DNA of 64,000 nt from Tillus elongatus (GCA_964006375.1 OZ023267.1:35351766-35415765), one strand, 5' to 3'; positions 1 to 11,600 are shown, counted from the stretch's first letter. Translations and numbers: made by a program. Notes: a model not told the origin generated them from the letters alone.

Positions 1-954
1 TTTCCTATGTACGGTGCATTACATGGATTCCGTCGAAATCCAAGGCATCCTGGAGAACTCCAAACGTGACATAACCTCGTTTACTGGAGGAAGGTGGTCC
101 AGATGCCGGACAGGTATTCATCCACTTGCTAAACAGCAAATCAGTAGTATGCTTTGGAAACCATCGAAGCGTCTGATGAGACAAAATTTCAAGAGACATC
201 AACAAAATGGCCAGATGGAGACATGCGCCATCGGCGGCAATCGAAAAGGGACAGCCCCGAAAGTGATTTGTAACGTGACTTCTGAAGCGGGTTTCAATTC
301 GTTCGTTTCTTACCTTAGTCCAGCACAATAGTGGGTCACAAAAATACGGACTAAGAGCTACTCAAGTCCTGAAGACAATGTGTGTACATGAACTAGAGGA
401 GACGCGTGTATGCTCCACGATAGCTGAAGCAAGAAGGTTTGATTGAAAATGAAAATGAATTCATAAGAATGTTGCTCCCAACCTCATCGGGAAACTCAAT
501 GAACCTTCAGGGCGGAATTAGAATGACAGGTGGGGATTCAATTTATTCTAAATCCATGCAAACTTCCAGTCGGAAATGTTTGACAGCCAATCTATGACGT
601 TTACATGACATAACCTCCTGTGCCGGAGCGGGAATAAACAAAATCCAAATTAGGAAGTTTCACTCGTAATCATTAATCTGACCACTCCGCGTCCCCGTAC
701 GTATTTCATGACTTTTCACTTCCTTGAACTGAACGTATAATTCATTTGTTTAAACACACGTTCTTACTACAACCACGGGAACACACCAGTATGTCAAATG
801 TTATGAAATATGTCAAGCTATCTACTTTCCACTGAAACAATTTAACCTTTTAATAACGCGCACATGGCGCCAAATTCAAACCACAACTTAACACGCAGAT
901 ATTTAAAGTCGTTATATAAAAACGTAATTTTTATACGCGACAAGGGAATACCTA
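1..954. other. Unrecognised intronic sequence (possible old transposon scrap)
   Basis: Open frames of about 105 codons overlap on both strands at 5-331, but neither shows a motif I recognise, and each is the mirror of the other, so at most one could ever have coded. From 340 to 954 the sequence is AT-rich with no frame, repeat or RNA signature that I can support. It lies upstream of the first visible turtle exon and is probably intron or repeat debris. Confidence 0.3.
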
Positions 955-1225
955 AATGTGGCATTTCCTAACCGATGGATAGGCTGAAGGGCACCCATTG
1001 AGTGGCCAGTTAGGTCTCCAAATTTGTCTCCACTCGATTTTTTCTGTGGTCATTTAAAGTCGTTGTTTACAACAGTCAACCTGTGAATTTGGAACAGTTA
1101 CGAGACCGAATTATAATGGCCTTTCGACAAGTGCCATCACTGTAAAACTCGATTCATCAGTTCAACAAGAAGCTTGGCTCTTGTCAAGAAGTTCAAGGTG
1201 CCCAATTTGACCATATTCTTCAATA
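955..1225 (+). pseudogene. C-terminal scrap of a DUF4817-type DDE transposase
   Basis: Read with one in-frame stop and a frameshift, 973-1060 gives RWIG-stop-RAPIEWP, then RSPNLSPLDFFCGHLK. This is the block around the third catalytic acid in Tc1/mariner-related transposases that carry the insect DUF4817 helix-turn-helix. After a shift the frame continues NLEQLRDRI and ends near AQFDHIL, the usual C-terminus. The same block is present in the larger copy at 2573-3651 on the other strand. The N-terminal two thirds is missing and it cannot be functional. Confidence 0.7.
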
Positions 1226-2060
1226 AAGTAAGATGCTCCCATTTTCCCAAAAAAATTTCATGAAAAGCTGATTGTTTTCGTTCTTGCCAAAGGTAACTTT
1301 AAAATAATTAATACCATCAAAAACAAATACACTGCATACGCTTTCCAAAAATGTGTCGCATGACCATTGTTGTTATTTGAGAAATGTAAGCGTTGTCATC
1401 CTCCAAAAAGAGGGTGCTTCAAAAAATGTCGATAATGCCACCAAAATAATATATTCTGCAACCCTACATATATTGAGTCCGACGCCTTTCTCGGTTTAAA
1501 ATTTATGGCCCTATTGGGCTACTAATGCGCAAATGTATATTAGACGAAAATGCTTCAAGTAGAGTGCAAACAAAGACGATTAGCATAAAATAGCAAACAT
1601 TAGAGGTCTGCTCTAATACGCAGAGCAGAACTTCACACCAATTTTGTTAGTTTCCGTAACACATGTTTACCTAATAAAATCCCAGGATCGATTAACAGTA
1701 AAATAGGTCAAAAGAAAACAGCGGAACTTAAGCTATGGCGTGTTGTTTACAAATAACAAAGAAAACAGTAGTTTATTCTGCGAAATAGTCCATGAAAAAG
1801 ATAAGCGACGCAAAAGTATTCAGTGTCAGTTTAGTGCTCTAGAATCTAAAGTTACAAGTGTTACTATTTTAGCTTGATATTATAAAGAAAATTGCAGAGT
1901 TTGGGAGAAATTGATTTTTTGTTTTGTTTATATGACTCTCTAGACATCATTGGATAGATAATGTTCTAAATCATTTTTTTTTTTGGCAAATTGCCTTCTT
2001 CTCTTCTTTAAAACGTAAAGTTTGAAACTTACGTTTGCAGTATGTAATATTGTAGGAGTT
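1226..2060. other. Unrecognised AT-rich intron
   Basis: No coding frame, tandem repeat or RNA-like fold that I can support. Short A and T runs are common. Confidence 0.4.
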
Positions 2061-2063
2061 TTC

Positions 2064-2121
2064 TATACACACACATATACGTATACACACATACATACAC
2101 ACACACACACACACATATGTG

Positions 2122-2183
<62 letters not shown>
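2064..2183. repeat. Compound (CA)n/(TA)n microsatellite
   Basis: CA and CATA repeats at 2064-2123 pass into about 60 bp of pure TA. The TA part abuts the left terminal inverted repeat of the transposon at 2184. Frames of alternating Ile-Tyr on both strands are artefacts of the TA repeat. Confidence 0.95.
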
Positions 2184-2186
<3 letters not shown>

Positions 2187-4108
2187 GTTGGCGCATTGAA
2201 AACGAAACAGACTGATTTGCGTCCAGAGAATTATTTTTTTCAAGAAACGCTTAAACACGCCAATTTTAATATCGAGGGGGACATATTTTGGCATAAAACT
2301 CAACTTTGTCACATCAACCCCTTAGGGGTGGTGATAACAACCCTTATATTTTAAATAGGGAACATGGATCGAGTGTTACATCATTTGAAAGCTCTTTCTT
2401 TTCTGAATTCAGCACACTAATTTTTTTGGAAGTTTTATCAACTCGTTTAAAAATTATTCACAGTCGGATTTGCAAGAACGTTTTTCATTCATTGTGATAA
2501 GAAATGCACTAATTAGTCCGTTTTTCGTTAAAAAAAACTAAAAAACCAAACCAAACGTTAAAAAATGTTTATTCAGTTAAGTAAGTGTTCAAATTGTTGA
2601 CCACCAGCTTCCATACAAAAATACACATTTTGTTCAAAACGAGCTCTGATATTCTGGAGCATTTGTGGAGTTATTGGACGGCATTCTGCAACATTGCTTC
2701 GTCGTAATTCTTCCAGAGACTCCGGTCCTGTTTCGTAAATTCTACTCTTTAAATGGCCCCATAGAAAGAAGTCTAAAGGAGTTAAATCCGATGATCTGGA
2801 GGGCCACTCAATAGCACCTCTACGCCCAATCCATTGTCCTGGAAACTCTCTGTTCAAAAGCTCTCTAACACGTTGTGAAAAATTCGGAGGAGCTCCATCT
2901 TGTTGAAACACTAATTGATTTTCTTGACAGCGATCATCATTTTCAACAATGTCAATTAGTAGAGGGTAAACGATATCTTCTAGTAACTCCAAATATGTTT
3001 CGCCACTCAAATTGCCATCAAGAAAAATTGGTCCGATTAAATGGTCTCCAAAAATGCCAGTCCAGACATTCAATTTCTGTGGAGTTTGAGTGTGGACTTC
3101 GTAAAATTTCTTGAATTATTATCTGCCCATAACGACAATTATGACGATTGACTGTACAGTTTAATAAAAACGTACACTCGTCTGAAAAACAGATATTGAA
3201 CAGAAAGTTCCTGTTATCAGCTATTCGTGCAGTCATAACTTCACAAAACTCCAGCCGCCGATCACAATCATCTTCATTCAGTTGTTGTACAAGATGAATT
3301 TTATACGGGTGAAATTTATGATGCTTCAATATTCGCCGAATAGTTCTTCTCTTGATATTTGAAACAGTGGCCAATTTTCTCGTGCTCAAAGTTGGCTCTG
3401 CAGCAATTTGTCCTAAAACTTCAATCTCAGTAGTCTCATTTCTAACCGGAAATTCACGTTCAGGATCCCGTTTTTTGTTGGCTACTAAACCACTTTGTCG
3501 AAACTTTGCAACTAACTCCAAAATGTATTTTCTGTTAACATGTCTGTTCGGATGTCGTTCATTAAACAAATCTGCGGTACGGTTGGCACGGTCATCGTTT
3601 ATGAAAAAAAAGAGTAATTATTTCAACTCGTTCTTCTACTGAATACACCATTGTGAAATTAATTTTCGGTAGTACTATCAGGTATCAAACCGACCGAAAA
3701 CTGAAATAATAAACCGCATTTCTCCCATTCTGATAATAAATGTTCTGATAGTCAATTTTTTGTTTACAAACCAACAAAACATTGACTATCAACACATTTC
3801 TTATCGAAATGAGTAAAATGCGTTTTTACATCTTTAACTGTAAATAATTTTTAAACGAGTTGATAAAACTTCCAAAAAAATTTGCGTGCGGAATTCAGAA
3901 AAGAAAGAGCTTTCAAATGATGTAACATTCGACCCATGTTCCCCATTTAAAATATTAGGGTTGTCATCACCACCCTTAAGGGGTTGATGTGATAAAGTTG
4001 ATTTTTTGTCAAAACATGTCCCCCTCAATATTAAAATTAACGTGTTTCAGCGTTTCTTAAAAAAAGTTTCTCTGGACGCAAATCGGTCTGTTTCGTTTTC
4101 AATGCGCC

Positions 4109-4114
<6 letters not shown>
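2184..4114 (-). mobile_element. TIR-bounded Tc1/mariner-related DNA transposon in a TA tract
   Basis: The ends form inverted repeats of about 280 bp: 2184-2464 against 3834-4114, matching through GGCGCATTGAAAACG at the tips and TTTAAACGAGTTGATAAAAC at the inner edges. Both sides are flanked by (TA)n. TA is the obligate target of this superfamily, so the element probably entered a TA tract or seeded one. It encodes one transposase on the minus strand (2573-3651). It is likely non-autonomous now, because that gene is frameshifted. Confidence 0.85.
2573..3651 (-). pseudogene. DUF4817/DDE transposase, frameshifted
   Basis: This transposase would cut and paste the element at 2184-4114. The start codon is at 3651-3649 (MVYSVEERVEI), followed by a frame slip in a run of eight T. 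The helix-turn-helix region then reads NERHPNRHVNRKYI. The next frame covers 3569-3018 and includes the first catalytic Asp in FSDECTF. A second shift near 3070 leads to the block 3073-2573, with the second Asp in FQQDGAPP and the third in DLTPLDFFLWG. I count 41 residues between the second Asp and the Asp of PLDFF, which suggests a DD41D arrangement rather than Tc1 DD34E. All three acids are present. Two or more frameshifts make it non-functional as it stands. Confidence 0.82.
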
Positions 4115-4184
<70 letters not shown>

Positions 4185-4215
4185 TAGCAAGTGTGTGTGT
4201 TTGTGTGTGTGTGGA
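4115..4215. repeat. (TA)n then (GT)n microsatellite
   Basis: About 68 bp of TA directly abuts the right end of the transposon, followed by GATAGCAA and a GT-rich run at 4190-4213. Confidence 0.95.
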
Positions 4216-4645
4216 TCCCGGTTTGCACGAAATCAACAACACACTGATTTTTAATCTAATTTAATTAGGCATTAGGTTTTAAAAAAGCTGGGCAGCCAAT
4301 CTGGATCGTAGTGACTTTTCAAGTGTTTTGCGATGCTCTCGTATGATTTTACTAAAGCACACTATGCAGTTTAAGTCTGTTTTCATTGCACTTACGAAAT
4401 TTGTAGGTGCTTCTTCCACATCGTAGCGTGTAATTCTTCTACTTAAAGTAGATACAATATCATTCCATTAGCCCTTTGGAACATACGACATGAGTATACG
4501 TCTGATTTTAAATTTCATAAAAACTACTGAATCAAAATTGTTAAATCGAATGTATGTATTTTCCTGATTATAAGTTATTTCAAAATTTTTATATTGTTGT
4601 TTTAAGAATTTTGTTTGTCCTTGCTTTAAGGAGATACTTTGCAGT
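4216..4645. other. Unrecognised intron sequence
   Basis: No supported feature. It directly precedes a LINE fragment, so its right half may be eroded LINE sequence. Confidence 0.35.
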
Positions 4646-5391
4646 TTGGAGATCTGTTTTTGCAGCCATTTAATAATCTATCTTGCAGACAGAACACAAA
4701 GAGTTATAACATCTAACTCTACCAGTACCTACTCATCTAGGACTGTCGGAGTCACGGTTGTGGTGCCACAAGGAACAGTTCTTGGACCTACGCTGTACAT
4801 TATTTATGCCAACAGCCTACTTCAGTACATAGCGCATCAATCTCAAAACAACATCAATCCCGACAAAATGATGGTCACCTCTTTTGCTGATGATACCAAC
4901 TTTCTCATGGGTGGACATAATGTTCAGGACGTTGTGGCTGTGCTGACAAAACTTTCAAAAGGCTAACTAACTGGATTGATAAAAACAAACTTGAACTCAA
5001 TAGGGATAAGACAGCATGCGTTCTTTTTAAGTCCTCTAAATCAAAAAAGGATATTGGAAAAGATGTAGAACTTGATGGCCAAACCGTAACTATGCAGACC
5101 TCTACGAAATTACTAGGACTTCATATCGATAGTGAGTTAAATTGGAATGTCCACATCGATGAACTCTGCTCGCAAATCTCATACATTTCGTATGCAATAA
5201 GAACACTAACCCAAAGATGCAGTACCTCTACTGTGATGTCACTGTATTATGCGTGCTTCTATTCACAACTAAGGTTTGGTATTATACATTGGAAATTAGC
5301 AAGTGAAGCAAATCGAGTTTTTAAACAACAAACACAAATAACGAGAATCATATTCAATATCCCGCATTTTCTTAAGGAAAATTCACTTTAA
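4646..5391 (+). pseudogene. Non-LTR retrotransposon reverse transcriptase fragment
   Basis: The frame 4646-4966 contains YLADRTQRV, VVPQGTVLGPTLYIIYAN and the catalytic box FADDTN, the order seen around motifs B and C of Jockey/CR1-group LINE reverse transcriptases. A frame shift near 4950 moves the reading to the next frame, which continues LTNWIDKNKLELNRDKT, then TKLLGLHIDSELNW and the thumb region, to a stop at 5391. The 5' endonuclease region and the 3' tail are absent. It is a truncated, frameshifted copy lying in the same orientation as the host gene. Confidence 0.8.
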
Positions 5392-5816
5392 AAAAAACAA
5401 TATGTCGACAGTTGAGAAATCGGATAAATCTTTAAAAATCTTACTTTCATTCGGTATTTGACAAAGCTGAAAATTTTAGCGAAACTGCTGTTATACATAT
5501 AATATAAAATAGTGTAAATCAATTTATTTGTTTATCTAAGTTGGCAATGGATTTACATCAAGCATCGGCCTGCACAATATCATACAAAATTTTAATGTTT
5601 CATTATTTTAAGTAATTTTGGGAACGGTTGAAGACATATCATATCTGCTTCTACCAAATTGTTAAGCTTTCAAAACACACTAACTACTTTTTGCTTATAA
5701 TTTTCAATATTTAAAATATGTAATAAGTAGGACTATATGTGGCTAACGGTTGTTAGATAACAAGATAAGACAAAAATAAGGCAAAATGAGACACTAAATC
5801 TGTAATTTTGTTTCAG
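5392..5816 (+). other. Intron end with a dispersed repeat
   Basis: 5457-5545 (GACAAAGCTGAAAATTTTAG through GTTTATCTAAG) matches one arm of the inverted repeat at 25926-26110. The remainder is intron. The stretch ends with the acceptor TTTTGTTTCAG at 5806-5816. Confidence 0.7.
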
Positions 5817-5953
5817 GTATCTGCTTCCAGCAGGATGCCGTACACATCACGGCCATATTGGGTGAGTCGGTGGTCTTCAACTGTCACGTGGAGTTCCCCG
5901 ACGGCCACCCTGTACCGTACGTGTTACAGTGGGAGAAGAAGGTAGGCGATACG
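5817..5953 (+). CDS. tutl: turtle (tutl), internal exon: start of Ig domain 1
   Basis: This exon encodes the first half of the N-terminal Ig domain of turtle, the insect member of the IGSF9/Dasm1 family of cell-surface Ig/FN3 proteins involved in dendrite branching, axon guidance and tiling. It reads QDAVHITAILGE, then FNCHVEFP, with the first disulfide Cys, and VLQWEKK, with the core Trp. The acceptor TTTCAG ends at 5816. The exon begins with the last two bases of a split codon. I place the donor at GTACGC (5954) because the residues VGDT then join exon 47746 as VGDTGEDIPIYIW, matching the spacing I know for fly turtle. A second in-frame donor, GTAGGC, lies 12 bases earlier at 5942. Exons encoding the signal peptide are upstream of the window. 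Confidence 0.93.
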
Positions 5954-6361
5954 GTACGCATTCATTCATTCTGCTCCTCTTAACGACAACCTTCATGTCG
6001 TGTCTACTCTGTGCGCCATCTGATGGCCATCTACTTGAGGTTTGATAGATGAAATAAATGTAGTCTTGATGCGCCATATCATAGAAAACGAATTCTTTCG
6101 TATCTCTATGTGCATGTAGTCTTATATTATGGTGCCTCAAGGTTATGTAGGTTATGAGTTCTTGTACATGCAGTTTTATGTTTTACTGAAATAATATAAT
6201 ACTTATATAATTACTCTTAATTGTGTGTGTGTCGTGTCTCTGAAAATTTTTTCATCAGTCACCGGTTTGTGTTTTCACAAACAAACAAAAACTCAACTAT
6301 TACGTCTCAAGGTTACATGACGCATTTAAAACTAATTCATGAAGCACTCTAAAAAACAAGA

Positions 6362-6532
6362 GACAGCAGCCTCAGACAGATAAAAATGGAAATAATACGA
6401 AATCATGAAAACTACAAATAAATATCTGTTGCTATGTTATGATGATCTTTATTTGTAGTTGCCATGATTTCGTGTTAATTAAATTTTCATCTGTCTGGGG
6501 ATGCTGTCAAGGGCAGCGAAACCGGTTACAGA
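6362..6532 (+). repeat. Short foldback repeat with a hammerhead-like end
   Basis: The arm 6362-6422 is the inverted copy of 6450-6508, with a spacer of about 27 bases. Both arms carry ACAGAT and the motif around ACGAAATCATG. The right arm runs into the hammerhead-like motif at 6490-6532. The arms are imperfect, consistent with an old foldback element. Confidence 0.75.
6490..6532 (+). ncRNA. Hammerhead-ribozyme-like motif, decayed
   Basis: Parsed by eye. Stem I is TCTGT paired with ACAGA. The core is CTGGGGA (canonical CTGANGA, so one core base is changed). One unpaired T follows, then stem II GCTGTC/GGCAGC with loop AAG, then GAA. A two-pair stem III, AC/GT with a CG loop, leads to the presumed cleavage triplet GTT. 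The fold is a good type I hammerhead outline, but the altered core base and the extra linker base argue against present activity. Confidence 0.5.
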
Positions 6533-6676
6533 AACGTCGAAGAACATCCTATAACATCTAGAATTCAGAAAGGCCACTTGTTCCAGTTAGCTTACGCGCT
6601 CGCTACGTCTTTCACTTACAAAAACCAAACCCAACAGTGAAACCAGAGAAATAGTCTTCCAATCTGTATGTAGTAG

Positions 6677-8100
6677 AGCTTTTCAGCCATGTATAAGAAG
6701 CCTATCTTTGAATGACGGAAAATGTAAATGTGTTAAAAAACAGTTTTTCACTTACTTGGCTGTGAAACAAATTTCATAATTGTGTTTGTTGTCATAGATA
6801 TGTAGCTATCTGTCAAGACTGTGTCATTTATTAGCTTTTATCTGTTAAGCGTTTTAAAGCGTGTCAAATAATTGTCATATTTTTCGATTTACACTACCAA
6901 TGAAATTTAATATGGAAAGCTTCTCAATTTGTGAAAAAGTGGACATGTATAATTGTTTCATTTTGTGCCATAGGAACGCCAAACGAGCTCAAGATGTGTA
7001 CTTTCAGCGATATTCAGAAAGACGGCAACCAGGTTTGTCGATCTTCAGAATGATTAGAAACAATTTAATTACCCATGGTTCCTTTAAAAAACACAATCGA
7101 AATAGAATGCCTAATGCAAATATTGAAAATCTTGCTTTACAAAGTGTTATCGACAATCCTCGCACCTCCCTTCGTCAACTGGAAAATAATGTTGAAGTGC
7201 CTAAATCAACTGCTCAAAGAATTCTCAAAAAAATTAAGTATCGTCCATATAAAACACATATTAGTAAAGGACTCCGTGACGGTAACTTATAAAGGAGAAT
7301 ATCATTTTACAATTGGTTCAAAATCCTCAATTTGCGCTTAAGGTTCTGTGGTCTGATGGAAGCAGATTTACAAACTACGGGATATTTAACAGACCCAATA
7401 ACGTGTATTGGGCCGATCAAAATCCGTTCTTAGATCTTGAGGTGCACCACCAAGTTCGGTGGGGTTTTAATGTATGGCTAGGAGTCATAAACGGACACGT
7501 ATCATTGAACATTTTTCAGAATAATTTGACTTCACCTCTTGATATCTTGAAATATGACAAAATTACGTCGGCCAAACTTTAGAATTTGCCTCTTCAAGAT
7601 GTAGCGAACAGGTGGTTTGAGCAAGATGGAGCACTTCCACATAATGCAAGAATTATAACTAACTATTTGAAACAGTAAAATAGAAATAACTGGATTAGAA
7701 ATTAAGGTCTGGTTTCTTGGCCCGCACGCTCGCCGGACCTTACGCCTCTTTATTTTTGGATTTGGGTACACTTAAAGGATAAAGTTTATTGTGCTCCTCA
7801 TAATAGGGTAGAAGAACATGAGGTAGCCGTTGTTCAAGCCATAGAAGAAATGCCTAGACAAATGGTTAGAGATGCATGTATGCCTCTAATAATAATAGGT
7901 AATAACAGCGGTGGAATTTACTTTAATTTACTTTAATTCAATGCTTTGTCATCGGTTTTTAGTTTTTTGTTTTGCTTTGACTTTAATCACAAATAATGTT
8001 TCAGTTGTTAGCTTTAATATCATAAATAAAAGATTTTTTTTCCTAAATTTACATTTTCCGTCATCCAAAGATAGGCTTATTTTACATGGCTGAAAAGATT
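6677..8100 (+). mobile_element. TIR DNA transposon with DUF4817-type transposase
   Basis: Inverted repeats at 6690-6737 and 8038-8092 share CTTTTCAGCCATGTA, AAGCCTATCTTTG and ATGACGGAAAATGTAAAT. They enclose a transposase remnant (6861-7880). The outer ends beyond CTTTTCAGCC could not be matched, so the true tips may lie further out or be lost. Confidence 0.72.
6861..7880 (+). pseudogene. DDE transposase remnant, catalytic acid lost
   Basis: The helix-turn-helix part is open from 6861 to 7292 (NAKRAQDVYFQRYSERRQPG, later TSLRQLENNVEVPKSTAQRI). A shift near 7300 leads to 7313-7582, with the first catalytic Asp in LWSDGSRF. The second acid block WFEQDGALPHNARI follows near 7610 in another frame. 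The third block at about 7719 reads WPARSPDLTPLYFW, where the usual Asp after PL is Tyr. Several stops and shifts plus the lost third acid make this a dead gene. It belongs to the same broad family as the transposase at 2573-3651, but the two copies are far apart in sequence. Confidence 0.78.
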
Positions 8101-8936
8101 TATTTATGTTCTATTTGATGACGTATAAATCCAATATGGCGGCCATAAGAAATAACTGTTGACTGTGGTTGCAAAAAAAAACTAGAAGGTCTAGAAAAAA
8201 AAAATAAGGTGATTGCACGATATTTTGAAAACCCCTGTAGATATTTTTAATTTCGACACAGCATCTGATTGGGCTTGGTATAGCGCAACTTGCTTTTCAT
8301 TCAAGCAAAATTGTATCCCTTGCCGTTTGCGAAATCACCATGTAGTTACTTTTATCTGGGACAGCTTGTATACATATAGTACGTTAAAGCTTATAAAAAT
8401 TAATTCTAAAAAGTTTTGCGGTAGGTTAGCTCAACTTTAGATTATAATAATATTTTGCTCATAGCCTTATTTCAAACTGCATGCAAGATTTAAGTTTTTC
8501 GGTGTCTTGACTTGAGAGGTACCAAAGTAATGTTAAAGTGAGAAAAAGTTTCATCACATAAAAACACTTAGTTACTCAAATATTTAGTGACCACAAAAAC
8601 AAAGGAATTTATAGCGTATACTCGTATAGTCACAGGTTCGACATAACACACATATCTTAATTGTAAATATATAAGTATTAAGCTGCAATTGGGTACCCAT
8701 TAGTTTATAATTTTAATTTAGTGATGTCTAAGTGCAAACCACAAGGCATCTTTTTTGTTATTGAAAAAAGTTACCTATTTTCGTAGTTCTGATTGGCCAC
8801 AGATTTTTTTTATTTTAAGGGATAAGGAGAGCAGATTATAACCTTCATTATCATTCTCATAAAATATAAAGAATGTATTCGTGTATGCGAGAAAAAAGTC
8901 AGTTTTCATAATTTTGTTATTATATTTATTTATTTG

Positions 8937-8938
<2 letters not shown>
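8101..8938. other. Intron with unassigned repeat-like sequence
   Basis: The sequence near 8360 (ATCTGGGACAGCTTGTATA) resembles the tip of a TIR element, but no matching partner was found in the window. The rest is AT-rich with no coding evidence. Confidence 0.35.

Positions 8939-9010
<72 letters not shown>
8939..9010. repeat. (TA)n microsatellite
   Basis: About 72 bp of TA, just left of the large foldback at 9061-10025. Confidence 0.97.
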
Positions 9011-9014
<4 letters not shown>

Positions 9015-9122
9015 CATTCGGTGGAAGTCATCTCCGACTACGTTTGCAAATAAAATGGTCAGTAATTGGGACTTCAGAGATTTACAAGACTGTTCACTTA
9101 GAAATAATCGTCATTGTTTCAC

Positions 9123-9165
9123 AGGCCTAGCTTTCGCATTTTATTGACCGCTTCATCAGGGCTAC
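9123..9165 (-). ncRNA. Hammerhead-like motif in left foldback arm
   Basis: On the minus strand AGCC precedes core CTGATGA. Then comes a stem II region with eroded pairing (AGCGG...ATGC), then GAAA, GCTA and GGCC. Stem I can form as GCC/GGC. The canonical core is intact, but stem II has only two or three pairs. Confidence 0.45.
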
Positions 9166-9920
9166 TATAATAAAAACAAAATTATCAGCACACTTATAAC
9201 TACACAAAAAGTTTAGATCGCTAAAATTGTTAAAAATGGAAACTCTATAAAAGACTTGTAAAAGCCGGATAACAGTTTAAAACTGCAATCAGCAATTGAT
9301 TAAAAATAACATCCTAAAAAGCAGTAGAAACAGACTCACCATGACAATGTGGGGTTATTGTGAAAGTGCTTACATCAATCACCATTCACGTAGACCATCA
9401 CATGAGGAAGGACGACCACTAACTCTATCGTTCGCTACAATGCAAACGAACATACATTTGGCACCTGCACTGGCATACGGTCAGTCTACATAACCAGCTA
9501 AACAAATAAAAAATATACCAGCACTATATTTGTCGTTTGTTGTTTGTGTACGAATTGAATATAGTGCTGGCATATTTTAACATATGTTTAGCTGTTTATG
9601 TAGACTGACGGTATGCCAGTGCAGGTGCCAAATGTATGTTCGTTTGCATTGTTACGAACGACAGAGTGTATACCCTTGTGTTGCCCTTCCTCATGGGATG
9701 ATCCACGTGAAAGGTGATTGATGTAAGAACTTTCACAATAACCTCACATGATGAGTTTGTTTCTATTATTTTTTTGTATCTTATTTTTAATCAATTGCTG
9801 AGTGCAGTTTTAAACGGTATCCGGCTTTTACGAGTCTTTTATAGGGTTTCCATTTTTAACAATTTTAACAATCTAAACTTTTTTTGTTATAAGTGTGCTA
9901 ATAGTTTTGTTTCTATTATC

Positions 9921-9965
9921 GCAGCCCTGATGAAGCTGTCAAGAAACTGCGAAAGCTAGGCTTGT
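9921..9965 (+). ncRNA. Hammerhead-like motif in right foldback arm
   Basis: AGCC, core CTGATGA, degraded stem II (AGCTG...CTGC), GAAA, then GCTA and GGCT. Stem I is AGCC/GGCT. It is the inverted partner of the motif at 9123-9165. Confidence 0.45.
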
Positions 9966-10023
9966 GAAACAACAAAGAGTATTTCTAAGTGAACAGCAAG
10001 GTAAATCTCTGAAGTCCCACTTA

Positions 10024-10162
<139 letters not shown>

Positions 10163-10174
10163 AGTCTAAGGATA

Positions 10175-11600
10175 TTTTTTAAAATGCACGTATTTTTTTC
10201 TTGATATGATTTAAGAAGAAAACAAAAAATTTACGGTATATTAAGTGTTTAATATTACATAAAATCAAATGTTTTATTCAAAAAACCTGGAAGATTATCA
10301 AAAAAATATATATCCTGGAACACACTATTTTAAGAATTTATAAAAGCTTCCGAGCATGTGAGAAAAAAGTTTAATACAAAGTATGACATCCACGTTGAGT
10401 AGTTACAGCTCTACATCTATTGCTCATAGACAAAATGAGATTGTCAAGGTCTCCTTGTGGTAAACGTGCCCACTCTGCTGTCAGAAGCTCCTGGAATGTA
10501 AACGCATTGTTGATGTTACCCATATGTGGAGTAATTCTTCGTTGAAGCATATCCCCGACATGCTATATCGGTTTCAGGTCCGGGGATTGTGCTGGCCATG
10601 GTAAAACTTCAATTCCTGCGTTACCCAACCAGTTGTTTACGATGCGTGCGGTATGTGGACGAGCATTATCATGCATTAGGCGGAAGTTTTGACCAACAGA
10701 GCCTGCAAGTGGATGCACGATGGGTTGAAGAATGGTATCCAGATATAGCTAAGCTGTTAGGAAGCGATTTGGAAAAACGAGTCCAATAATTATTCCGCCC
10801 CATGCCATTATTGTACCACCTCTGTATGTGTACACTTCCTGAATTAATTTATTAAGCGTTCCGCATTTCCAAATCGTCTTCACACCCTTATTCGACGAGA
10901 ATCCGGACGGAAACCAAACCTAGATTCGTCTGTGAATAAAACTGTAGCCCAGTTATCTGCAGTCCAATTCATATAATTTTGACACCAATCCAATCTTGCA
11001 GCGCGACTGCCTCTGGAAATAGGTGGACAACTGAGGGGACATCTACTAGAGAGGTTTGCTTCGTGAAGACGATTTCTTACAGTATCTCGACCAATGGTTA
11101 CATTATGCGCCCTTTGCAGAGTCGTAACCAATTCAGGTGCCGTAATTGTAGGCTGCCTTCTGGCAGTTTAACATAAAAATCTATCCTGACCTGCCGTCGT
11201 AGAGCGTCCTTGTCCTAGATGTTGCTCGGCCGGACTGCCAGTTTTCCTAAAACGCCTCCATAAACGACTTATCACACTTTGGGAAACACCTATCCGCTCA
11301 GCTACTTCATTCTGTCGCCTGTCCGCTTGAAGAAGGCCTACCTCTCGATTCATTTCGTCTAAAGCCAAATGTCGCCGTTCCATGGTAAAACACAATATTT
11401 TATATGCAGCTACTAAACAACAACTGAAGAATGACTGAATTCGAAACTAAATTCAACGGTACATATGAACATTCTACTTTAAACATATATCAATTCTTTC
11501 TTTATCAATTTTGATATCATTTTAACTTTTTTTTAACAATAGATGGTTTTATATTAAGTGGTTGATTAAATACATACACCCTGAGAGCAATTTGACCGAC
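10175..11600 (-). mobile_element. Tc1-family transposon remnant
   Basis: Holds a minus-strand Tc1 transposase remnant (10380-11395) with about 200 bp of AT-rich flank on each side. The left end abuts (TA)n. I could not align convincing terminal inverted repeats, so the limits are approximate. Confidence 0.7.
10380..11395 (-). pseudogene. Tc1-type DD34E transposase, catalytic Glu replaced by a stop
   Basis: The start at 11395 gives an N-terminal paired-type helix-turn-helix (NEVAERIGVSQSVISRLWRRF, broken after DRFLC by a stop at 11168). The same frame resumes at 11131 with GRDTVRNRLHEANL and the first catalytic Asp in LFTDESRFGF. Further down, MHDNARPHTA (about 10649-10678) holds the second Asp. 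In the final block LPWPAQSPDLKPI, the catalytic Glu codon has become TAG (10565-10563), where the family has IEH. Frame shifts separate the blocks. It is a dead copy. Confidence 0.85.

Noticed and set aside
5..331. Overlapping open frames of about 105 codons on both strands
   Set aside because: No recognisable domain, and the two are mirror images, so a coding call is not supported.
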